The notes beneath the pieces are model-generated. The model saw only the letters and a list, made by a program, of their open reading frames with translations. It was not told where the DNA came from and did not search any database. Below, piece after piece: positions 25,778 to 34,744 of a stretch of DNA of 64,000 bases. The translations under genes and the position numbers were made by a program. The stretch is from an uncultured Tolumonas sp. (GTDB lineage: Bacteria; Pseudomonadota; Gammaproteobacteria; Enterobacterales; Aeromonadaceae): NCBI RefSeq assembly GCF_963556105.2, contig NZ_OY829945.1, positions 725,001 to 789,000 of the forward strand, read 5' to 3'. Within the stretch, counting starts at the first letter, position 1, and the number at the start of each line of letters is the position of its first letter.

Positions 25778-26332
25778 TTACTGCGCTATATATCCGATGT
25801 GATAAAGCTGCGCTGGATGTTCACCGGGCAATGGCCGATCACGCCATAAACTAAACCGGATAAGCGACCAATTGGTTGGTTCAAACGCCACCAGCGATGC
25901 CAGAGCGCCATGCTCTGAGAGCAACTGACCTGCGCGGGCTGTCTCCTGTGTCTTGAGTTTTGCCAGATCACCATAAGCTTGAATGGGCACAATCTCACGA
26001 CGGGCATATTTTGCGACAGCAATATTGTCCTGCAATCCGGAAAACCAGGGCACCCAGGTTTTTACCGAAGGCACACCGAAATCACGGCATAACCGGGCAA
26101 AACCAGCTGAGCATAAAAACTCACTCATGCCGTCGCTGTTTTCCCACAGATAAAACGGGGCGTACAGATTCTCTGAGGCCGGCTGGTTTTCATCCTGACA
26201 GGCATAAAGATAGGCTTTAAATTTCAACCCGTGGAAGCCATTGAGTAAATGACCTTTGTTCTCTATACGATTACGGATCTGTGCCATGTCATAACCCGAT
26301 GGCAGCACAAAACTGTATTGCATACAAAGCAT
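25778..26332 (-). CDS. DUF4865 family protein
   Basis: The 184-residue protein begins MLCMQYSFVLPSGYDMAQIR and contains NRIENKGHLLNGFHGLKFKA and FYLWENSDGMSEFLCSAGFA, the features I associate with DUF4865. The function is not established; relatives occur beside tautomerases and LysR regulators and may be oxidoreductase or isomerase accessory proteins. It is third in a leftward operon with the tautomerase (16 bases upstream) and the carboxymuconolactone decarboxylase-like gene. The IS element lies just downstream (25700-25777 holds nothing recognisable). Confidence 0.85.
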   Translation of the reverse strand: MLCMQYSFVLPSGYDMAQIRNRIENKGHLLNGFHGLKFKAYLYACQDENQPASENLYAPFYLWENSDGMSEFLCSAGFARLCRDFGVPSVKTWVPWFSGLQDNIAVAKYARREIVPIQAYGDLAKLKTQETARAGQLLSEHGALASLVAFEPTNWSLIRFSLWRDRPLPGEHPAQLYHIGYIAQ

Positions 26333-26348
26333 TATTCACCTCCTCTGG

Positions 26349-26744
26349 TTAGCAGCGATGCATCATGGCGGAAAGCGGTTGACCGCCGGAAAATGACCAG
26401 TCAACCACCGATGTCAGCTGAATTATGACCATGACATTCTCTGGCGCAATGCCGGGATCGCGGGCTAACAGTTCCGCCAGCCGGTGGTAAAAATTATTTT
26501 TAGTCTGCTCATTTCGCTCTTTTCCTGCCGTAATGTGGAAAAGAATAAAATCGTCGCTTCGTGGGCCACCCATATAGTGCGCATCAAAGATCAACTCTGT
26601 TTTTTCATGTTGATGTATCGCTTGAAAACGGTCCGCGTCGGGAACCTCGAAGGTATCAACCAGTGCTGTATGCAATGCATCCGATACAGCGCGCAGATAA
26701 TCTGGAGATTTACCTTTCAGTAGTGAGATCCGGGTAAAAGGCAT
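26349..26744 (-). CDS. Tautomerase family protein
   Basis: The 131-residue protein starts MPFTRISLLKGKSPDYLRAV, so after Met removal Pro-1, the catalytic general base of the 4-oxalocrotonate tautomerase superfamily, is N-terminal. Length and the GRS-like YMGGPRSDDFILFHITAGKE segment indicate a two-motif tautomerase rather than a short 4-OT. The substrate is unknown. It is the middle gene of the DUF4865 operon. Confidence 0.88.
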   Translation of the reverse strand: MPFTRISLLKGKSPDYLRAVSDALHTALVDTFEVPDADRFQAIHQHEKTELIFDAHYMGGPRSDDFILFHITAGKERNEQTKNNFYHRLAELLARDPGIAPENVMVIIQLTSVVDWSFSGGQPLSAMMHRC

Positions 26745-26759
26745 GCTGGTTTCCTCCGT

Positions 26760-27077
26760 TTAATTTGTTGGCAACGTGGCTAACACTTGCAGTGCCGTCG
26801 TCGCGACCGGCCACCCGGCATAAAACGCCAGATGTGTGATTGTTTCCGTCAACTCTTCATGCGAAACGCCATTTTCCAGCGCAAATGGCAGATGAAACGA
26901 CAATTGCTCTTTACGATTTAACGCCACTAACGCCGCCACGGTGATCAGACTGCGCTCTCTGGCTGGCAGCTCACTGCGCTGCCAGATGTCGCTGAACAGA
27001 ACCTCATCAGAAAGCTGGGCAAATTTAGGGGCAATCTGCCCGAATGCTTTGTTACCGGCGTTGTCGATCATACTCAT
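26760..27077 (-). CDS. Carboxymuconolactone decarboxylase family protein
   Basis: The 105-residue protein has the AhpD-like/CMD helical fold: ERSLITVAALVALNRKEQLS, then HLPFALENGVSHEELTETIT, then HLAFYAGWPVATTALQV. It lacks the CxxC thiol pair of AhpD, so it is closer to the gamma-carboxymuconolactone decarboxylase or uncharacterised YurZ-like members. The start at 27077 has AGGAG nine bases upstream; a longer N-terminal form is unsupported. It is first in the leftward operon, divergent from a LysR gene that probably controls it. Confidence 0.88.
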   Translation of the reverse strand: MSMIDNAGNKAFGQIAPKFAQLSDEVLFSDIWQRSELPARERSLITVAALVALNRKEQLSFHLPFALENGVSHEELTETITHLAFYAGWPVATTALQVLATLPTN

Positions 27078-27190
27078 TTCATAAACTCCTGTTGCCTGAC
27101 CACGTTTGACAACACGACAATACTGCGCCACCATGATTTAAAATATCGAAATATTTAGGATGAATAGTCCTGAATTTCAGGATTATTTGT

Positions 27191-28078
27191 ATGAAAAAGA
27201 TCACCTACGATTTAGACGCTTTGCGTTCATTAACGGTGGGTATTGATGCTGGTAGTTTTGCTAAAGCAGCCGTCTATTTGTGCAAATCGACGTCGGCCAT
27301 CAGCGCCCATTTGAAGAAACTGGAAGAACAAACCGGACAACTGATCGTCGAAAAAGACGGGCGACATCTGAAGTTAACACCCGCCGGCGAGATCTTATAT
27401 TCATATGCTAAACGCATGCTGACCCTGAATGATGAAGCAGTGCAGTCACTGGGCAACATGGATCTGGCCGGCACGGTACGGGTTGGTTTTCAGGAAGATT
27501 TTAGTGAACATCTGTTGGCGAACGTGCTGGCCGAGTTCAGCCGCGCGCATCCGCACGTTGCTATTGAAGCCTGTATTGCACGGAACGCTGAGCTGATCGC
27601 ACAAATTAATGCTGCACAACTCGATTTAGCTTTAGCCTGGGCGGGTAATGTTGATACCGCGCATTCCGTCTTGTTAGGAGAGTTACCTTTGCACTGGATC
27701 GGTCGCTCCGGTCAGAACCTCCAGCTCGGTCGGGAAAGTGGTGAGCCGATCCCGCTGGTGCTGTTTGAAGCGCCGTGTCTGATCCGCCAGCAGGTGCTTA
27801 ATTTACTCAATGAAGCCCGGATCCCGTGGCGCATTGTTTTAACCAGCCAGAGTCTGGCGGGCATCTGGTCTGCCGTAAATGCCGGGTTGGGGTTCACAGT
27901 GCGCTCCCGTGCCGGATTACCGCAGACTCTGCAATGCATGAGCGCCAGTGAGCTGGGCTTACCGCAATTGCCGCCGCTGGGTATCCGGTTACACCGTGCC
28001 AGAGCGAAAGATGATCGGATCCTCGACACGCTGCAAAAGAACATCATGCTGGAACTGGACAGGCTCATAAAAAGATAA
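27191..28078 (+). CDS. LysR-family transcriptional regulator (divergent from the CMD operon)
   Basis: The 295-residue protein has the N-terminal winged helix (about 5-65, DLDALRSLTVGIDAGSFAKA, STSAISAHLKKLEEQTGQLI) and a C-terminal periplasmic-binding-fold effector domain (about 95-290). The neighbouring divergent start is 114 bases away, a normal LysR control region. The effector and regulon are unknown; the adjacent CMD-tautomerase-DUF4865 operon is the likely target. Confidence 0.9.
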   Translation: MKKITYDLDALRSLTVGIDAGSFAKAAVYLCKSTSAISAHLKKLEEQTGQLIVEKDGRHLKLTPAGEILYSYAKRMLTLNDEAVQSLGNMDLAGTVRVGFQEDFSEHLLANVLAEFSRAHPHVAIEACIARNAELIAQINAAQLDLALAWAGNVDTAHSVLLGELPLHWIGRSGQNLQLGRESGEPIPLVLFEAPCLIRQQVLNLLNEARIPWRIVLTSQSLAGIWSAVNAGLGFTVRSRAGLPQTLQCMSASELGLPQLPPLGIRLHRARAKDDRILDTLQKNIMLELDRLIKR

Positions 28079-28135
28079 TGTTAGTGAGTTATATTTTTTG
28101 TTCGCATGATTGCAAGGAATAGCGCTGTAGTTGGC

Positions 28136-29020
28136 TTATTCTTTTAGCTGACTAGCCAGAAAATCAAGTAACACTCGTACCCGATGGGGCACATAACGAT
28201 TGCTCGGCAGGATCGCGTAAATGCCTAAATCTGGTGTCGTAAACTCATCCAATATACTTTCAACTGCGCCACTGGCCAGATAATCATTTACGATGAAATC
28301 GGGTTGCCGTGCGATGCCTAAGCCTTTTGCCACCGCTTCCGTCAGTGCATCGCCGTTGTTGGCTTTGATCCGACAGTTGATATAAACCGTTTCATAGCGA
28401 CCATCGATCAGATAAGTCCAGCTTGAGCCGCTGGCAGTGAGGGTATAACCCAGACAGTCGTGATGGATCAGTTCAGATGGATGTGTTGGCCGGCCATGTT
28501 TTTGCAGGTAAGCAGGGGAGGCAATCGTCAGCAATTTACATGAGCTGAGTTTACGTACGATGTCGCCGGGTTCCAGTTGTCCGGCAATCCGGATGGAGAG
28601 ATCCATGCCCTCTTCAATCAGGTTCATCCGCCGGTCATCAAAATCGAGTTCCAGATTAATGTCTGGATATAAGGTGGAAAACTCCAGCAACAGCGGCGAA
28701 AGCACTTTTAAACCAAAACTGAGCGGTAAACCGATGCGGACATTCCCCCTTGGTGTCAGACGCTCTTCCATCACACTGGCTTCGGCGGCATCCACCAAAT
28801 CAAGAATGACCCGGCATTTTTCCAGATAGGCGCTGCCAGCAGATGTCAGCGACAGGCGTCGGGTGTTCCGCACCATTAGTTTCACGCCAAGGTGTGCTTC
28901 CAGCGCAGCGATCTGGCGTGTGACGACGGAACGGGCTAAGCCCATCTGTTCGGCGACGGCGGTGAAACTACCGGATTCTACAATGCGTACAAATAAGTGC
29001 ATGGCGTCGAGTCGATTCAT
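28136..29020 (-). CDS. LysR-family transcriptional regulator (divergent from doxX)
   Basis: The 294-residue protein starts MNRLDAMHLFVRIVESGSFT, with HTH EQMGLARSVVTRQIAALEAH and effector domain from about 90. It belongs by appearance to the large CrgA/AaeR-like group. It diverges from the DoxX-pirin pair at 29159, with the 138-base gap as probable operator. Such regulators commonly control redox or quinone-stress genes, consistent with a DoxX and pirin partner. Confidence 0.9.
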   Translation of the reverse strand: MNRLDAMHLFVRIVESGSFTAVAEQMGLARSVVTRQIAALEAHLGVKLMVRNTRRLSLTSAGSAYLEKCRVILDLVDAAEASVMEERLTPRGNVRIGLPLSFGLKVLSPLLLEFSTLYPDINLELDFDDRRMNLIEEGMDLSIRIAGQLEPGDIVRKLSSCKLLTIASPAYLQKHGRPTHPSELIHHDCLGYTLTASGSSWTYLIDGRYETVYINCRIKANNGDALTEAVAKGLGIARQPDFIVNDYLASGAVESILDEFTTPDLGIYAILPSNRYVPHRVRVLLDFLASQLKE

Positions 29021-29158
29021 TGTTGCTATTCCAGCAATTTATATTTCGCCATTGTCCTCTATTTGGCATCAATCTAAAAGACTATAGTTCGCACAACAAC
29101 ACCAACCGGTGTTTGAAATTTGTTCATCACTGATTCCATTTAAATGAGGAGATCCACC

Positions 29159-29569
29159 ATGCAGATCATTAACCGTTTCGGACCCCTGGTCGGCCGTATT
29201 TTGATTGCGCTGATTTTTGTCATGTCGGGTTTTGGCAAGATCACGGGTTTTGCCGGCACCGTCGGTTACATTGCCAGCCAGGGATTACCACTACCACAGT
29301 TAGCGGCTATCGCGGCGATTATTGTTGAATTGGGTGGTGGCTTGATGGTGATCGTGGGTTGGAAAGCGCGTTGGGCCGCTGCCGCAATGTTTATTTTTAC
29401 CGCGATGGCCGCGTTTATCTTCCATGCTTATTGGGCAGCACCGGCTGAACAAGTGCAAAACCAAATGATCCACTTCATGAAAAATATTTCGATGATGGGT
29501 GGTCTGTTGTATGTGGTGGTGCATGGCAGTGGTGCGTTGAGTTTAGATAAAGGTAACGCGTCTAAGTAA
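29159..29569 (+). CDS. DoxX family membrane protein
   Basis: The 136-residue protein has four hydrophobic helices (about 8-26, 45-65, 72-92, 105-125) and the DoxX motifs GRILIALIFVMSGFGKITGF, AAIIVELGGGLMVIVGWKAR and FIFHAYWAAP. The family includes quinone-associated and stress-related inner-membrane proteins. The ATG at 29159 is chosen since GAGGAG lies just upstream; an earlier ATG at 29144 overlaps that site. It is followed by the pirin gene 66 bases on. Confidence 0.9.
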   Translation: MQIINRFGPLVGRILIALIFVMSGFGKITGFAGTVGYIASQGLPLPQLAAIAAIIVELGGGLMVIVGWKARWAAAAMFIFTAMAAFIFHAYWAAPAEQVQNQMIHFMKNISMMGGLLYVVVHGSGALSLDKGNASK

Positions 29570-29635
29570 TCGCGGGTCACCCACTATACTTTTAAGTCGC
29601 TTTCCGTCGTGATTGTTATTAGAGGAGTTACGTAT

Positions 29636-30358
29636 ATGTTGGAAGTCAGAGCGTCATCCGATCGAGGTCATGCCAATTTTGGTTGGTTACTGTCAAAACA
29701 CAGTTTTTCCTTTGGTAATTATTACGATCCGCAGCAGCTTGGTTTTTCTGATCTGCTGGTGATTAACGACGATCAGGTCAAGCAAGGTAAAGGTTTTGAT
29801 ACGCACGGCCACCGTGATATGGAGATCTTTTCCTATGTGCTGGAAGGGGCGCTGGAGCACAAAGATTCGATGGGTACCGGTTCGGTCATTAAACCGGGCG
29901 ATGTACAGATGATGAGTGCCGGTTCTGGTATTCGGCACAGTGAATACAACCCTTCCCGTGAAGAGTTGGTGCATTTTTTACAGATCTGGATCGTTCCCAA
30001 TCGTAAAGGCGTGACCCCACGTTATCAGCAACAACATTTTGCGGATGCGGAAAAACGTGGCCAGTTGCGCTTAATTATTTCACCGGAAGGGGAAGCAGGT
30101 TCACTGTCGGTATATCAGGATGTGCGTGTGTATGCCGGGTTATTTGACGGTGATGAAACGCAGACCTTCACCTTGCCGGATAACCGCTATGCCTATGTGC
30201 ATGTTGCGCGTGGCAGCATCGAGATCAATGGTCAGCAACTCTCTGCGGGTGACGGAGCCCGGATCAGACAAGAGCAGCACCTCACCTTGCAACATGGTGT
30301 CGCGGCTGAAGTGCTGCTGTTTGATCTGCGCCCCAACGAACTGGCGCTGGTGCGTTGA
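29636..30358 (+). CDS. Pirin family protein (YhhW-like quercetinase)
   Basis: The 240-residue protein is a bicupin. The N-terminal cupin carries the metal ligands in FDTHGHRDMEIFSYVLEGAL and SAGSGIRHSEYNP (three His and a Glu). The C-terminal pirin_C-type cupin (about 150-235) lacks them. YhhW and human pirin cleave quercetin in vitro; the physiological substrate is uncertain. The ATG at 29636 has AGAGGAG ahead of it. It is the partner of DoxX under the divergent LysR regulator. Confidence 0.92.
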   Translation: MLEVRASSDRGHANFGWLLSKHSFSFGNYYDPQQLGFSDLLVINDDQVKQGKGFDTHGHRDMEIFSYVLEGALEHKDSMGTGSVIKPGDVQMMSAGSGIRHSEYNPSREELVHFLQIWIVPNRKGVTPRYQQQHFADAEKRGQLRLIISPEGEAGSLSVYQDVRVYAGLFDGDETQTFTLPDNRYAYVHVARGSIEINGQQLSAGDGARIRQEQHLTLQHGVAAEVLLFDLRPNELALVR

Positions 30359-30361
30359 TTG

Positions 30362-31843
30362 TTAGTTAAGTGCTTGCTCTTCGGTTGGGATGGCCGCCAG
30401 CGAGGCAGTCAGTAATTGCCAGAAACGTTCTACCGAAGGAATGGAAACCCGTTCCTCCGGTGAATGTGCCCCTTTGATGGTCGGACCGATCGAGACCATA
30501 TCTAAATTCGGATAGGCTTTTTTAAACAGACCACATTCCAACCCGGCGTGGATCACCATGATATTGGCTTTACTGCCAAATAAGCGCTGATGTTGTTGTT
30601 GCGTGATCTGCATGATGGGTGAATTTGGTTCGGGTGCCCAACCGGAATAATCGCCGGAAAACAGACACTGTGCGCCACTTAAACTGGCAACTGCCGAAAA
30701 GCTGGAACGCAGATGTAAACGCCCTTCATCGGTGAGCGAACGCACAAATGATACTGCTGTCAGTTTTGCGCCTTCGGTTTTGATCACGCCCAGATTGGTT
30801 GACGTTTCCACCACCCCTTTCACAGCGTGGCTCATGCTGATAACGCCATTGGGCAGAGCGACTAATCCGGCTAACAGCTGTTGCTGACAGTTTTGTTTTA
30901 ACACTTGTTCGACGGTTTGAGTGTTAGAAGCTATAAGCTGTAAACCGGCATCACTGTGTTGAAACTCTTTTGTCAGTAATTGCGCTTCTTTTTCCAGACA
31001 CGTCGTCAATTCATGTTGTTTTTCGGTGGGAATGGAGATCAGCGCAGAAGCTTCCCGCGGGATGGCATTACGCAAGTTCCCGCCATTCAGCGCACTGATT
31101 CGGATCGGCAACGCTTGCTGTAAGCGGAATAAGGTGTGGCATAACAACTGATTGGCATTGCCACGACCTTCATGAATATCAAGGCCGGAATGGCCACCTC
31201 GTAAACCGGTGAGCTGCAGTTGATAGGTTTGATAATCAGCAGGGCTGGGTTCAAAGGTCAGTGCAAAACAGAGCTTGGCTTCTAAGCCACCGGCGCAGCC
31301 CATGTAGATATCACCATCTTGTTCGGCATCGGTGTTGATCAAAATTTTGCCTTGTAACCAATCCGGTTGTAGTGCAAATGCACCGCCCATGCCGGCCTCT
31401 TCGTCAACGGTAAACAGCACTTCCAGTGGCCCATGTTTCAGGCTGGGGTCGGTTAAGACTGCCAGACAAGCTGCGACGCCGATACCATTATCCGCACCCA
31501 GTGTGGTGCCTTTGGCGCGCACCCAATTACCATCAATATAAGGCTGGATTGGATCGCGGGAAAAGTCATGGCCGTTGCTGGCTTGTGGCACCATATCGAG
31601 ATGTGCCTGTAATATCACAGGCTGGCAGTGCTCCATGCCTGCTGTCGCCGCCTTACTGATCAGCAAATTACCTTTGGCATCACGTTTTAAACTGAGTTTT
31701 TGCGCCGCGACTAACGACGCAATCCAGTCACTTAACGCTTGCTCTTGCTTGGATGGGTGCGGGATCTGACAGATTTGCGCGAAGAAAGTCCACAGGCGTG
31801 ATGGTTGCAGTCGGGTTAGCATGGTCATGATGTTGTTATCCAT
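30362..31843 (-). CDS. pepD: Aminoacyl-histidine dipeptidase (peptidase D)
   Basis: The 493-residue M20 metallopeptidase cleaves Xaa-His and other dipeptides. QAHLDMVPQ carries a metal-binding His and Asp, GTTLGADNGIGVAACLAVL the bridging Asp, and TVDEEAGMGGAFAL the catalytic Glu pair. The lid domain lies at about 205-390. Length is close to E. coli PepD. Either the ATG at 31843 or the one at 31828 could be used; neither has a strong Shine-Dalgarno. It ends two bases from the convergent pirin gene stop. It is downstream of alr, separated by a tandem repeat array, so the array may affect its translation. Confidence 0.95.
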   Translation of the reverse strand: MDNNIMTMLTRLQPSRLWTFFAQICQIPHPSKQEQALSDWIASLVAAQKLSLKRDAKGNLLISKAATAGMEHCQPVILQAHLDMVPQASNGHDFSRDPIQPYIDGNWVRAKGTTLGADNGIGVAACLAVLTDPSLKHGPLEVLFTVDEEAGMGGAFALQPDWLQGKILINTDAEQDGDIYMGCAGGLEAKLCFALTFEPSPADYQTYQLQLTGLRGGHSGLDIHEGRGNANQLLCHTLFRLQQALPIRISALNGGNLRNAIPREASALISIPTEKQHELTTCLEKEAQLLTKEFQHSDAGLQLIASNTQTVEQVLKQNCQQQLLAGLVALPNGVISMSHAVKGVVETSTNLGVIKTEGAKLTAVSFVRSLTDEGRLHLRSSFSAVASLSGAQCLFSGDYSGWAPEPNSPIMQITQQQHQRLFGSKANIMVIHAGLECGLFKKAYPNLDMVSIGPTIKGAHSPEERVSIPSVERFWQLLTASLAAIPTEEQALN

Positions 31844-31855
31844 CCGGTCTGGTTG

Positions 31856-32024
31856 ATAAGAACTGCCGTTCTACTTGTTTATAAGAACTGCCGTTCTATT
31901 CGTTTATAAGAACTTGCGTCCTACTTGTTTATAAGAACTGCCGTTCTACTTGTTTATAAGAACTGCCGTTCTACTTGTTTATAAGAACTGCCGTTCTACT
32001 TGTTTATAAGAACTGCCGTTCTAC
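31856..32024. repeat. Seven tandem 25-bp repeats at the alr 3' end
   Basis: Units start at 31856, 31881, 31906, 31931, 31956, 31981 and 32006. Each has the 19-base core ATAAGAACTGCCGTTCTAC, and six continue with TTGTTT. Units 2 and 3 carry point changes. Every core holds AGAAC/GTTCT, a small stem with a four-base loop. The seventh core is the last 19 bases of alr coding sequence (VERQFL and stop on the minus strand), so the array probably arose by repeated duplication of the alr tail. There are no unique spacers, so it is not CRISPR. Confidence 0.95.
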
Positions 32025-33077
32025 ACGGTTAGTAATTTTAATCACCAGCTCATAGGCAATTGTGCCGATATGTCGTGCCACCTCTTCAGCGGGCAGGCCA
32101 TTACCCCATAATGTCACTTCATCACCGGCCTGATCGTGGCTATCAGGGCCGAGATCAACCGTCATCATATCCATCGACACGCGCCCAACCAACGCGACCT
32201 TGCGACCATTGACTAAAACGGGTGTGCCAGCTGGTGCCATACGCGGATAACCATCGCCATAACCCATCGCGACGACACCGATGCGAGTATCGCGCTCTGC
32301 CACCCAATGGCCACCATAACCAATGGTTTCACCGGCTTTATGTTCACGCACGGAAATTAGCTGACTTTTTAGGGTCATGACGGGTAACAAACCTTCATCG
32401 ATGCCGTTACTTTCTGCGCGTGGCGAGATGCCGTATAACGCAATGCCGGGGCGCACCCAGTCGAAATGGGCATCGGACCAATATAAGACGCCAGCGGAGT
32501 TTGACAGGCTTTTTTCACCGGGGAAGGGCGCTGTTGCAGCTACAAAGCGGCTTAATTGTTCCAGCGTGGTAGCTGACGACAACTCGTCAGCTTGATAGAA
32601 ATGGCTGACAAAACCCACATCGCCCATGACATTCGCCGAGTGTGTTAACTGACTGACATAATGCGTCACTTGTTCCGGATAGATGCCGATGCGGTGCATG
32701 CCGGTGTCGATTTTTAACCAGACTTTCAATGGGCGGGCTAACGAAGTTGAGAGAATATCGGCTAATTGCCCGGCATGATGTATCACTGGCTGAAACTGAA
32801 ATTGCGCCGCGGTGTGTAAATCGTCCGCGCAGAAACAACCTTCCAATAAGATAATGGGCTGGGTGACCCCTGCTTGGCGTAAAATGACAGCCTCTTCAAT
32901 GCGAGCAACGGCAAAGGCGTCGGCGGCAGACAAGGTTTTGGCTACCGTCGTTGCACAATGGCCGTAAGCATTGCCTTTCACAACCGCAACAATCTTACTG
33001 CGTGGGCTGAGTTGCTTTATGACATTGAAGTTATGTTGTAAGGCATTCAGATCAATTTCAGCCTTTGCAGTTAACAT
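32004..33077 (-). CDS. alr: Alanine racemase
   Basis: The 357-residue PLP enzyme makes D-Ala for peptidoglycan from L-Ala. The PLP lysine is in IVAVVKGNAYGHC, a slight variant of the usual VVKANAYGHG. The second catalytic base, Tyr, is in GETIGYGGHW (C-terminal domain). MHRIGIYPEQ and RPGIALYGISP are conserved. The start at 33077 (MLTAKAEIDLNALQHNFNVI) fits the family. Its stop codon lies inside the first unit of the tandem repeat, which encodes its last seven residues. It could be the biosynthetic or a catabolic (dadX-like) racemase; a broad D-amino-acid cluster lies divergently. Confidence 0.95.
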   Translation of the reverse strand: MLTAKAEIDLNALQHNFNVIKQLSPRSKIVAVVKGNAYGHCATTVAKTLSAADAFAVARIEEAVILRQAGVTQPIILLEGCFCADDLHTAAQFQFQPVIHHAGQLADILSTSLARPLKVWLKIDTGMHRIGIYPEQVTHYVSQLTHSANVMGDVGFVSHFYQADELSSATTLEQLSRFVAATAPFPGEKSLSNSAGVLYWSDAHFDWVRPGIALYGISPRAESNGIDEGLLPVMTLKSQLISVREHKAGETIGYGGHWVAERDTRIGVVAMGYGDGYPRMAPAGTPVLVNGRKVALVGRVSMDMMTVDLGPDSHDQAGDEVTLWGNGLPAEEVARHIGTIAYELVIKITNRVERQFL

Positions 33078-33731
33078 GATGACCACCTTAGATAAAGGTT
33101 AACGTAATTTGTGTTTTCTATGGTGATATATGCTTACAGTTTTGCATTTTACCTGTCAAATTAACCTTTAAATTCACAATTGATAGATATTAATCTTGAT
33201 TAATGGAAAAATAAAAGATTTTAATTTGCTTTGGTTTTTTTATTGATTGTTTTTAAGTTAATTATTTTATAAAAAGTGTATTTTTTAGCATATATGCTTA
33301 ATTTGTGTCTTTTTACCATTCATTAAAACTGCAAAAACGCCCCAGATTGGCGATCTAAAACCACCCATTTGCACTAGTTTGATGCGGAAATTCATCAAAA
33401 AACTCGTAAAGTCTAAATTCATTAAAGTTTATACAAATCAAATAGATATGATTTATTAGTCTAAACATGGCTTATAAAAAACTACCATTGATAAAAAAAT
33501 GATTTTTTATTGGGTGTTTATTTTTATTTTTGCGCATTTAATGGTTTATATATCTATCATTGTGTTGATTTGCTGGTTTTATGTGTCGTAATTTTATGTT
33601 TATTGACAATATTGTTTTTGTATAATTATTATCATCTCAACAAAAACAACCCCCTGTTTTTTGTCAGCGATATATCGGTTGGCGTGGTGTCGCTCTATCA
33701 GTTGATAATCTTTTTGTTGAGGATGATAAAT
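33078..33731 (+). promoter_or_regulatory. Long AT-rich control region between alr and dgcN
   Basis: About 650 bases are clearly more AT-rich than the flanking genes and hold no credible gene. AGCATATATGCT near 33288 is a perfect 12-bp palindrome. A strong sigma-70 promoter fits at TTGACA (33603-33608), 18-base spacer, TATTAT (33627-33632), giving a leader of about 90 bases before the dgcN ATG. AT-richness suggests H-NS-type silencing or curvature; that is inference. Confidence 0.55.
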
Positions 33732-34724
33732 ATGGAAATTCAAAAACCTTACCTGCTGTTTTTAGGCGATGCGCATGACATTCTGGCCGCTAAAGTGGCG
33801 ATTGGTATCAAGCAATGGCACCCAGAATACTGCGTTGGCCAATTCCGTATGGAAGATTGTCATGCTGATTGTGACCTGCCAGACATGGACATCGCTGCGG
33901 CGAAAGCAGCTGGTGCTAAAACACTGGTCATTGGTGTGGCAAATCGTGGTGGCATCATCTCTGACAAGTGGATTTCTGTGCTGACTGAAGCGCTGGAAGC
34001 AGGTATGGATCTGGCTTCTGGTCTGCACAATCGTCTGACTGACGTACCAGAAATCAAAGCACTGGCTGACAAGCTGGGTCGTAAACTGTTTGACGTGCGT
34101 CACCCAACGCAGACTTTCCCGGTTGCCAACGGTAAGAAACGCGAAGGTAAACGTCTGTTGCCGGTTGGCACCGACTGCTCTTGCGGCAAAATGTACACCG
34201 CACTGGCGATCGAAAAAGAGATGCTGGAACGCGGCATGAAAGCCACTTTCCGTGCCACTGGCCAGACCGGTATTTTGATCAGCGGTGCTGGTGTCAGCAT
34301 CGATGCCGTGGTGTCTGACTTTGTTGCTGGTGCCGTTGAAGTGTTGGCGCCAGCCAACGATGCCGATCACTGGGATGTAATCGAAGGTCAGGGCTCCCTG
34401 TTCCACCCATCATTTGCCGGTGTTACGACCGGTATTATTCACGGTGCACAAGCGGATGCGCTGGTGCTGTGTCACGAACCCACTCGTACCACTATGCGTG
34501 GCGTAGATTATCCAATCGTGGATCTGGGCGAGTGCATGGCGCTGAATCTGGCGATGGCGAAACTGACTAACCCAAATGCCCGTTTCGTGGGTATCTCGGT
34601 TAACACTGCTAAATTGTCTGAAAAAGAGGCGATTGCACTGATGGCCGATATCGAAGAGAAATACGGTCTGCCAACGGTTGATCCATTCCGTCAGGGTATG
34701 GGCCGCATCGTCGATCAACTGTAA
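33732..34724 (+). CDS. dgcN: DgcN-type N-acetyltransferase (DUF1611)
   Basis: The 330-residue protein has the DUF1611 arrangement: an N-terminal Rossmann-like domain (about 1-125, PYLLFLGDAHDILAAKVAIG) and a C-terminal P-loop-like domain with LLPVGTDCSCGKMYTALAIE and FRATGQTGILISGAGVSIDA. DgcN has been described as acetylating D-glutamate before DgcA racemises the product, linking D-Glu to the L-Glu pool. The start at 33732 has GAGG at proper spacing. It is first gene of the dgcN-dgcA-dat operon; spacing to dgcA is about 20 bases. Confidence 0.85.
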   Translation: MEIQKPYLLFLGDAHDILAAKVAIGIKQWHPEYCVGQFRMEDCHADCDLPDMDIAAAKAAGAKTLVIGVANRGGIISDKWISVLTEALEAGMDLASGLHNRLTDVPEIKALADKLGRKLFDVRHPTQTFPVANGKKREGKRLLPVGTDCSCGKMYTALAIEKEMLERGMKATFRATGQTGILISGAGVSIDAVVSDFVAGAVEVLAPANDADHWDVIEGQGSLFHPSFAGVTTGIIHGAQADALVLCHEPTRTTMRGVDYPIVDLGECMALNLAMAKLTNPNARFVGISVNTAKLSEKEAIALMADIEEKYGLPTVDPFRQGMGRIVDQL

Positions 34725-34744
34725 TTCGTTAGGGTGGAATGAGT

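Noticed and set aside
31856-32024. Could the repeat array be CRISPR?
   Set aside because: The 25-bp units are directly contiguous and have no unique spacers; there is no cas gene in the window.
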